Source: Bacteriovoracaceae bacterium (GTDB taxonomy: Bacteria > Bdellovibrionota > Bacteriovoracia > Bacteriovoracales > Bacteriovoracaceae). Taken from it: DNA of 64,000 nucleotides. The DNA lies in contig JANJTC010000005.1 in the NCBI GenBank assembly GCA_024711325.1, forward strand, positions 992,001 through 1,056,000. The letters are read 5' to 3'. The first letter of the stretch is position 1. Each line of letters starts with the position of its first letter. Position numbers and translations under genes: made by a program. The notes below the pieces were generated by a model. That model was not told where the DNA came from, ran no database searches, and saw only the letters and a program-made list of their open reading frames with translations. Of this stretch, positions 59,314 to 64,000 are shown one piece after another.

Positions 59314-59804
59314 AGAAAAATCTCACAGGCCTCTTCAAGTTTAAGCGCCAGCTCTTTTCTGAATTGGGTCAGGTCATGATATTCAAATTTCACTGTCTTC
59401 TTGAAAGTTCGAGTTTCGTCTCCAAAATCTGGCCAGCCCCAGTTAATGATTGAGACAATCTGAAGCTTGCCTTTATCTGCAGTTAGTTCATCTATATTAC
59501 AAAGAAGCTCGTACTGCACACCCGGGCCTTGGGCCTTAGGAACTGATTTAGCGAGTTCGATGATTCCTTTTTTGGCGACAGGATTTTGCAGCTTAAGGGC
59601 ATCTACCATGGAAGTCTCAACTGATTTAGCTCCCCAGATATGGGGCGCCAGTGGAATGGTTTTGAGATTCTTGTCAGTTGTAGTTTCGATATAGCGATAA
59701 TAGAAATTATCCATGGTTTGAAATAAATATTCCAGAAGGCGGGCCTCATCTCCGAAGCTTGACCTGATTTTCTCCTGCCATTCTTGAATCTGCTTATCAC
59801 TCAT
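59310..59804 (-). CDS. Conserved-looking cytoplasmic protein of unknown function
   Basis: 164 residues with no signal or membrane segment. N-terminal helices (DKQIQEWQEKIRSSFGDEAR), a central part with WGAKSVETSMVDALKLQ, then strands (GVQYELLCNIDELTADKGKL and QIVSIINWGWPDFGD) and a C-terminal helix. No family recognised. It begins 12 bases after the polyprenyl synthase stop on the same strand, so the two are likely one operon. Its end overlaps the DedA gene by four bases. Confidence 0.75.
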   Translation of the reverse strand: MSDKQIQEWQEKIRSSFGDEARLLEYLFQTMDNFYYRYIETTTDKNLKTIPLAPHIWGAKSVETSMVDALKLQNPVAKKGIIELAKSVPKAQGPGVQYELLCNIDELTADKGKLQIVSIINWGWPDFGDETRTFKKTVKFEYHDLTQFRKELALKLEEACEIFL

Positions 59805-59816
59805 AAGATCCCTTTA

Positions 59817-60764
59817 TTAAAGAGTCAGAAGAGAGGCGTAGTTAGACTGAATTTTATTCAAAGTTAATTCAAACACTGGAATTAATTCTTCCTGGTTTTT
59901 ATCACGGCAAAGATCACTGAAGATTGAAATTAATTTGTCTTTTTCAAAATTGATGGTTTCATGAACGCCATTAATGGCGTGGCGATACTGACTCTCGATC
60001 CAGGGAATTTCTTTTGTTTCCCCATTTTTTAGAGCGTAAATCGGACGATAAAGATCCGGATAAAGTTCAATGAGCTTTAAGGTGACATAATTAAGCTGAC
60101 CATTAATGATGTCCTGAAAAGGCGGTCGTCCACTTAGAGTCAGTCCGTCCACAATATCATCGGCCATCTGAAAGATGAGTCCAATTCTTTCACCCATGGT
60201 CACCATGGTCTTAATGTCTTTATGACCGGCAAGTTTAGCTGGTGTAGTACAACAATAGCGGATAAGACTTCCGGTTTTCTTAATACAAATCTGTTCTAAA
60301 TCTTCAAATTGAACATGAGGTTTTGACTTAAGGTCATACTGAAGCCATTCACCATCTGCCAGATCCTGAATGCAAACCGTCAAATCAATCAGAAGCTCGT
60401 TGTTATTTTTCTTGGCCAATTCACCCATGATGGTGGCCAGGACATAATCACCGGCCAAAATGGCGGTCGTATTATCCCGGAGGGCATTGAGAGTAGTGTG
60501 ATTTCTTCTTTTATCAGAGGCATCAATAACATCATCATGAATCAGACTGGCCAGATGGGTGAGTTCCACGGCACGGGCATAAGTGACAAGATCCTGATGA
60601 GGTAACCCAAAAACTCTTCCCATGAGAAACAAAAGACCCGGTCGAAATTTTTTTCCACCAGCAGCTACCAGATCATTGAGCTCTTGAGTAAGTGCACTGA
60701 CCGTGTGCCCGGTCATTTCTAACTGTAGTTCATCCAGGTTTTGTTTAAGCTCTTGGAGTTTCAT
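59817..60764 (-). CDS. ispB: Polyprenyl diphosphate synthase (octaprenyl/heptaprenyl type)
   Basis: 315 residues. Trans-prenyltransferase that elongates farnesyl diphosphate for quinone side chains. First Asp-rich motif LASLIHDDVIDASDKRR, with GGKKFRPGLLFLMGR before it, and second motif in LIFQMADDIVDGL. The product length is inferred from resemblance to IspB; the residues ahead of the first Asp motif (HLAS) leave a fairly open pocket, consistent with a long chain. An unknown gene follows 12 bases later. Glutathione peroxidase is divergent, 94 bases upstream. Confidence 0.9.
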   Translation of the reverse strand: MKLQELKQNLDELQLEMTGHTVSALTQELNDLVAAGGKKFRPGLLFLMGRVFGLPHQDLVTYARAVELTHLASLIHDDVIDASDKRRNHTTLNALRDNTTAILAGDYVLATIMGELAKKNNNELLIDLTVCIQDLADGEWLQYDLKSKPHVQFEDLEQICIKKTGSLIRYCCTTPAKLAGHKDIKTMVTMGERIGLIFQMADDIVDGLTLSGRPPFQDIINGQLNYVTLKLIELYPDLYRPIYALKNGETKEIPWIESQYRHAINGVHETINFEKDKLISIFSDLCRDKNQEELIPVFELTLNKIQSNYASLLTL

Positions 60765-60858
60765 TGTGCAGGTTTCCTTAAGTCACAGGATAGTATTTGA
60801 AGAGATGGCCTTAGGCAAGAAAACCCCTCATAATCAGATTACAAAATGAGGTGTAAAC

Positions 60859-61392
60859 ATGAAATTTCTGATGATTTTTATTCTGGCACTGGCAGGGACA
60901 GCTTTCGGACAAGAGATCTACAAGATCAATGAAAAAGATATTAAGGGTGAAGATTTTAAAATGTCAGCACTCAAGGGGAAAGTCGTTCTCATCGTTAACA
61001 TTGCATCACAATGTGGTTATACCCATCAACTTGAAGGGATTGAGAAACTTTACAGAAAATATAAAGAGAAAAATTTTGTGGTTTTAGGTGTTCCTACGAA
61101 TGATTTTGGAGGACAAACCCCTGAGGACGATAAGTCGATGCTGGAATTTTGTCAGAAAAATTACAATGTGACCTTTCCTGTACTGACTAAGAAATCCGTC
61201 CTAGGTAAAGACAAGCGCGCCCTCTATAAATACCTCACTGAGAAAACGCCCAAAGAATTTCAGGGAAATATTGCCTGGAATTTTGAGAAATTTCTGATTA
61301 ACAAAAAGGGTGAGGTGGTTGCCCGCTTTAATTCGGCAACTTCTCCAGATGATGACAAGCTTCTTAAAAAGTTAACCCCCCTTCTGGAGTAA
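60859..61392 (+). CDS. Glutathione peroxidase-family protein, secreted
   Basis: 177 residues with a signal peptide (FLMIFILALAGTAFG, then QEIYKINE), so periplasmic or outer-membrane facing. The peroxidase core has NIASQCGYTHQLEGIEKLYR (catalytic Cys in SQCGYT), VPTNDFGGQTPEDDKS (Gln of the triad) and NIAWNFEKFLINKKGEVVAR (Trp). The Cys-type enzyme uses thioredoxin or glutathione to reduce peroxides. Secretion is less common for the family. An inverted repeat (CCTCAT...ATGAGG) brackets the region just before the ATG. Single gene. Confidence 0.92.
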   Translation: MKFLMIFILALAGTAFGQEIYKINEKDIKGEDFKMSALKGKVVLIVNIASQCGYTHQLEGIEKLYRKYKEKNFVVLGVPTNDFGGQTPEDDKSMLEFCQKNYNVTFPVLTKKSVLGKDKRALYKYLTEKTPKEFQGNIAWNFEKFLINKKGEVVARFNSATSPDDDKLLKKLTPLLE

Positions 61393-61476
61393 ACCCTTGA
61401 TAATTGGTAGTCACTCACACAGTAATTTTGCCATAGGTGATGGACTTTACTAGTTGTTTGGTATATAAAACACCTT

Positions 61477-62082
61477 ATGACGAAGAGCTTTTTTACACAC
61501 CTCAGTACAATCTTTTTGCTCCATGGTTTGGTTTTGTTTGGGACCTGGCAAATATCTCGGACAGATTATGTCCGAGCTAGTCTTACCAAGATTGGGACAG
61601 GTGTTCTGAAGCTTCAAATTGCATCAAAAGTCATGATGAATCCTCCTGTGCAAAAGAAAGTTCAAAGAGTAGTGCCTCAGAATCCAAATAAGCCTAAAAC
61701 TGCACCGGTTGAGAATGTGGCAGATGCTAAGCCAGTGGAGTCGATGAAAGCTGAGGGCTCTGAATTTGGAACGAACTCACAGGGCAAAACAGATGTGATT
61801 TCTGTTTATAAAGCAGAGCTTCGCGCCCGTATTGACCAGAATAAGTATTATCCATCAATGAGTCGTCGTTTAGGTCAGACTGGGACTGTGGTTGTTGCCT
61901 TTACGTTACTACATGATGGGAATATCATTAATCTTAGAATTGATAAACCGTCCCGCTACGAGCGCTTAAATGATTCAGCACTTGATGCTGTCAAAAAAGT
62001 TGAACGCTTCAAACCGATTCCTAAAGAACTCGGCGAAGGACAGATGGATATTAAAGTACCTGTTAAATTTGTTACCATTTAG
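61477..62082 (+). CDS. TonB-like energy transducer
   Basis: 201 residues. An N-terminal membrane anchor (STIFLLHGLVLFGTWQIS), a Pro/Lys/Val-rich linker (about 55-85) and a C-terminal TonB domain: SVYKAELRARIDQNKYYPSM, SRRLGQTGTVVVAFTLLHDG, ALDAVKKVERFKPIPKELGE and the end strand MDIKVPVKFVTI. It couples the proton-driven ExbB-ExbD motor, encoded next, to outer-membrane receptors. A 22-base gap separates it from exbB. No TonB-dependent receptor is in the window. Confidence 0.88.
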   Translation: MTKSFFTHLSTIFLLHGLVLFGTWQISRTDYVRASLTKIGTGVLKLQIASKVMMNPPVQKKVQRVVPQNPNKPKTAPVENVADAKPVESMKAEGSEFGTNSQGKTDVISVYKAELRARIDQNKYYPSMSRRLGQTGTVVVAFTLLHDGNIINLRIDKPSRYERLNDSALDAVKKVERFKPIPKELGEGQMDIKVPVKFVTI

Positions 62083-62104
62083 TCTTTTATAAAAAAGGAA
62101 TTTT

Positions 62105-62629
62105 ATGCGATTGATTGATTTCATCAACGCTGGTGGATCGATTACCTGGATCCTCGTTGCTATGAATGTTGTTGGCCTTTCCCTGGTTTTGTGGCGTCTA
62201 TTCATCTTCCGTGACTTTAAAAATAAAATGGAAAGTGAAGCTAAGGCCCTCGCAAAAGATATGAGTGTACGATTCAATACCACCCAACTTATTAATCATC
62301 TGGATCTGGTCAAAGATGCGATCTCACAAAGGGTTCATGAACTTGAAGCTGGTATGACTACGATTAAAGTTGTTGCCACTACGGCCCCACTTTTGGGGTT
62401 ATTGGGTACTGTTATTGGTATCTATGAGGCCTTCCAGGTCATTTCTTCAAGTGGTCTGTCAGATCCTGGTCAGTTTGCTTCAGGAATCTCTCTGGCATTG
62501 ATTACAACCATTGTGGGACTGATTGTCGCCATCCCACACTATATCGCTCATAACTACCTTACAGGCGAGCTTGATTCCCTTGAGATTAAGATGGAAAAAT
62601 ACATCGGTCCGATGTTAAAAGGCGAGTAG
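62105..62629 (+). CDS. exbB: MotA/TolQ/ExbB proton channel family protein
   Basis: 174 residues. Three membrane helices: about 14-33 (WILVAMNVVGLSLVLWRLFI), 80-105 (VVATTAPLLGLLGTVIGIYE) and 118-145 (ALITTIVGLIVAIPHYIAHN), with the family signature TAPLLGLLGTVIGIYEAFQV. ExbB forms the pentameric stator around an ExbD dimer, using the proton gradient to move TonB. It begins after AAAAAAGGAA. Shorter than E. coli ExbB (244). The next gene is exbD. Confidence 0.93.
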   Translation: MRLIDFINAGGSITWILVAMNVVGLSLVLWRLFIFRDFKNKMESEAKALAKDMSVRFNTTQLINHLDLVKDAISQRVHELEAGMTTIKVVATTAPLLGLLGTVIGIYEAFQVISSSGLSDPGQFASGISLALITTIVGLIVAIPHYIAHNYLTGELDSLEIKMEKYIGPMLKGE

Positions 62630-62632
62630 ACC

Positions 62633-63028
62633 ATGGCACGCAGAAATCGTCGTGAGTCTTTAGCGATGGATCTCACACCATTGATTGATATGGTGTTTCT
62701 TTTATTGGTGTTCTTTCTTGTGACCTCGACTTTTAAAAAAGATGAGCTGGCCCTCTTGTTGAAATTGCCAACAGTTGAACAGGGGACAGGTACAGAAAAG
62801 AAAATTGAAAACTTAACCATTGAACTATCAAGTGATGAAATTGCCGTTAATGGCAAGAAGTCATCTATTGAAGAATTGCCAACAACCTTTCAGAAAACGG
62901 ATAAAGAAACTCTGATCAATCTAAGGGTTGATGGAGATGTGAAATATACCCGTTTAGTAAAAGTTCTGGATCTCCTTCAGGCCAATAAGCTTGAAAACAT
63001 TTCCCTTATTACAGATAAAGAAAAATAA
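62633..63028 (+). CDS. exbD: ExbD/TolR biopolymer transport protein
   Basis: 131 residues. The single helix contains the essential Asp in DLTPLIDMVFLLLVFFLVTS (residues about 14-34), followed by a periplasmic domain with LTIELSSDEIAVNGKKSSI and VDGDVKYTRLVKVLDLLQANK. It completes the TonB-ExbB-ExbD motor. Starts three bases after the exbB stop. A stem-loop at 63039-63062 lies just after its stop. Confidence 0.93.
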   Translation: MARRNRRESLAMDLTPLIDMVFLLLVFFLVTSTFKKDELALLLKLPTVEQGTGTEKKIENLTIELSSDEIAVNGKKSSIEELPTTFQKTDKETLINLRVDGDVKYTRLVKVLDLLQANKLENISLITDKEK

Positions 63029-63038
63029 TTTACATCTT

Positions 63039-63067
63039 CCAGGGTAGAAATCTCTACCCTGGTTTAA
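63039..63067 (+). terminator. Stem-loop terminator after exbD
   Basis: CCAGGGTAGA (63039-63048), loop AATC, TCTACCCTGG (63053-63062), perfect 10-bp stem, then TTTAAAA. The T-run is short, so readthrough into the TolC-family gene is possible. Confidence 0.75.
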
Positions 63068-63149
63068 AATCCTTATTGTCAGAAATTCCGTTCTTGTATA
63101 AACTGCTGTTTTAAACAACTGCTTAAAACACTTGTACGATGGAAGTCTT

Positions 63150-64000
63150 ATGACCAAGTTATTGAAATTACTCTCTATCATTCCTTTCCTATTGAGTTGG
63201 GGTCTCTGGGCCGCCACTTTTAAACTTTCTGAAGAAAGCCTTCGGGAAGTGGCCGAAAAAGGTTCTCCTCAAATAGACCAGATTGAAGCCGCCTTCCTAA
63301 ATGCTGCTGTCAAAGAAGGCGAGAAGTCTCAAGAGTATGCTCCTGAGCTTTTCGGGCGAGGTTCTTTTTCTGAAACTCATGAAAGGGCCATCATTCAGTT
63401 TCAGCCTATTTTTAGTCCCATTAAACAGGCCCAGTTGGGTGTTCAAAAGAAATTCAGACAAGGTTTTGATACCAGTGCCTATGTAGTGACTGATCAGCGA
63501 AGTGCCAATTCTGCAGCAATCGGAAAATTTGATAATGTGACCACCACTACCTTGGCCTTCACTGTGCAGATGGATCTGTGGAAAAATATTTTTGGAAGAA
63601 TGAGTAAAGCCGAGCTTGAATCTTCAGAGCTGGAAAAAAAACGCGCTCAAATAGAAAAAGATATTCAACTTAAATCTTTTAAAATTTCTCTTCGGAGAGT
63701 TTATTGGTCACTGGTGGCCAATAATGAGGCCCGTCTTATTTCGCAAGAATTATTAAAAACGGCCCAAAAGCAATTAGATGAATCTAAGTTACGCTTAAAA
63801 AATGCAGTGGCCGAAGCGGATGAAGTGGCCAGGTATGAAGCTCAGCTCGCATCCCGACAGGGCACACTGTTGTATCTGGAGTATCAAAAAGAAATTTTCA
63901 TAAAACAGTTAAGAAATCTTTTACCTGAGTTATCCCGGCACGAACTTGAACTACAAAAGTATGATTTAAATAAGACTTTGACTGAAGTGTTAATGTGTAC
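63150..64000 (+). CDS. TolC-family outer-membrane efflux protein, N-terminal part (cut by window edge)
   Basis: The first 283 residues of a longer protein, starting ATG 63150 (GGAAG upstream). Signal peptide (LLKLLSIIPFLLSWGLWA, then ATFKL), then long helices with strands between: ESSELEKKRAQIEKDIQLKS, FKISLRRVYWSLVANNEARL and KQLDESKLRLKNAVAEADEV. The pattern of an outer-membrane channel of the TolC/OEP type is clear. It follows the TonB-ExbB-ExbD genes after a terminator-like hairpin; a partner inner-membrane pump would be expected beyond 64000. Stop not in window. Confidence 0.85.
   Translation, partial: MTKLLKLLSIIPFLLSWGLWAATFKLSEESLREVAEKGSPQIDQIEAAFLNAAVKEGEKSQEYAPELFGRGSFSETHERAIIQFQPIFSPIKQAQLGVQKKFRQGFDTSAYVVTDQRSANSAAIGKFDNVTTTTLAFTVQMDLWKNIFGRMSKAELESSELEKKRAQIEKDIQLKSFKISLRRVYWSLVANNEARLISQELLKTAQKQLDESKLRLKNAVAEADEVARYEAQLASRQGTLLYLEYQKEIFIKQLRNLLPELSRHELELQKYDLNKTLTEVLMC

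Noticed and set aside
1..64000. tRNA, rRNA, CRISPR arrays and riboswitches
   Set aside because: I looked in all gaps; none shows a cloverleaf, repeat-spacer pattern or known riboswitch core. No cobalamin riboswitch precedes mutA.

Overview
The window looks like chromosome from a moderately AT-rich Gram-negative bacterium. My best guess is the Bdellovibrionota, probably the Bacteriovorax/Peredibacter side of the predatory bacteria. The clues are a large T2SS GspC/GspD, many small secreted proteins and lipoproteins with no known family, HD-GYP paralogues, a lone DUF222-like HNH nuclease, a type III glutamine synthetase, and a pilin-like protein fused to a phage-type fibre chaperone. No rRNA, tRNA, CRISPR array or prophage block is visible. 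Genes are tightly packed: no gene-free stretch exceeds about 260 bases, and many convergent genes overlap at their ends.

Layout. 1-2225 (minus): gspD (cut by the window edge) and gspC of a type II secretion system. 2431-6019: acyl-CoA dehydrogenase and an overlapping FG-GAP/ASPIC lipoprotein. 6018-7055: an IS1-like element with recognisable terminal inverted repeats. 7055-8268: LysR regulator and an IscA-like protein. 8355-13027: M61 peptidase, phosphopantetheinyl transferase, glutamine synthetase III. 13157-15047: the prepilin/S74 fibre fusion and a small antisense membrane protein. 15272-18160: topA and rpmE2. 18226-21357: MerC and MerP-like metal proteins, flavodoxin, rimK, pyrD. 21431-26327: a secreted unknown, tail-specific protease, methyltransferase, degenerate HD-GYP protein. 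26428-31084: methylmalonyl-CoA mutase operon (mutA-mutB-meaB, all ATGA-coupled). 31146-31641: 38-aa membrane protein and mini-MscL. 31901-36020: chemoreceptor, CheR and a CheD-CheB fusion. 36007-38765: NhaR-like LysR regulator, receiver protein, Dps and an unknown possible regulator. 38903-43659: membrane protein, MFS-PlsC fusion, adenosine deaminase-like protein. 43704-48125: envelope proteins, HNH nuclease, rpsU, EEP-family protein. 48146-53247: envelope proteins, the cysteine pair cysE/cysK with a rhodanese, and a canonical HD-GYP phosphodiesterase. 53319-60764: epimerase-like protein, then a small-protein/tesA/ybbA/ybbP operon, DedA, an unknown and a polyprenyl synthase. 60859-64000: glutathione peroxidase, TonB-ExbB-ExbD and the start of a TolC-family gene.

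Functional themes are propionate/branched-chain and fatty-acid oxidation (acyl-CoA dehydrogenase, methylmalonyl-CoA mutase), envelope export and energy coupling (T2SS, YbbAP, TonB/ExbBD, TolC), surface sensing (chemoreceptor with its own adaptation enzymes, two HD-GYP relatives) and sulfur/redox/metal handling. The strongest candidate for something new is the 573-aa prepilin/S74 protein at 13157-14878. It is followed by the MCP-CheR-CheDB adaptation cassette and by a pair of identical palindromic operators at 38768-38844. All functional calls come from reading the sequence; no database search was run.
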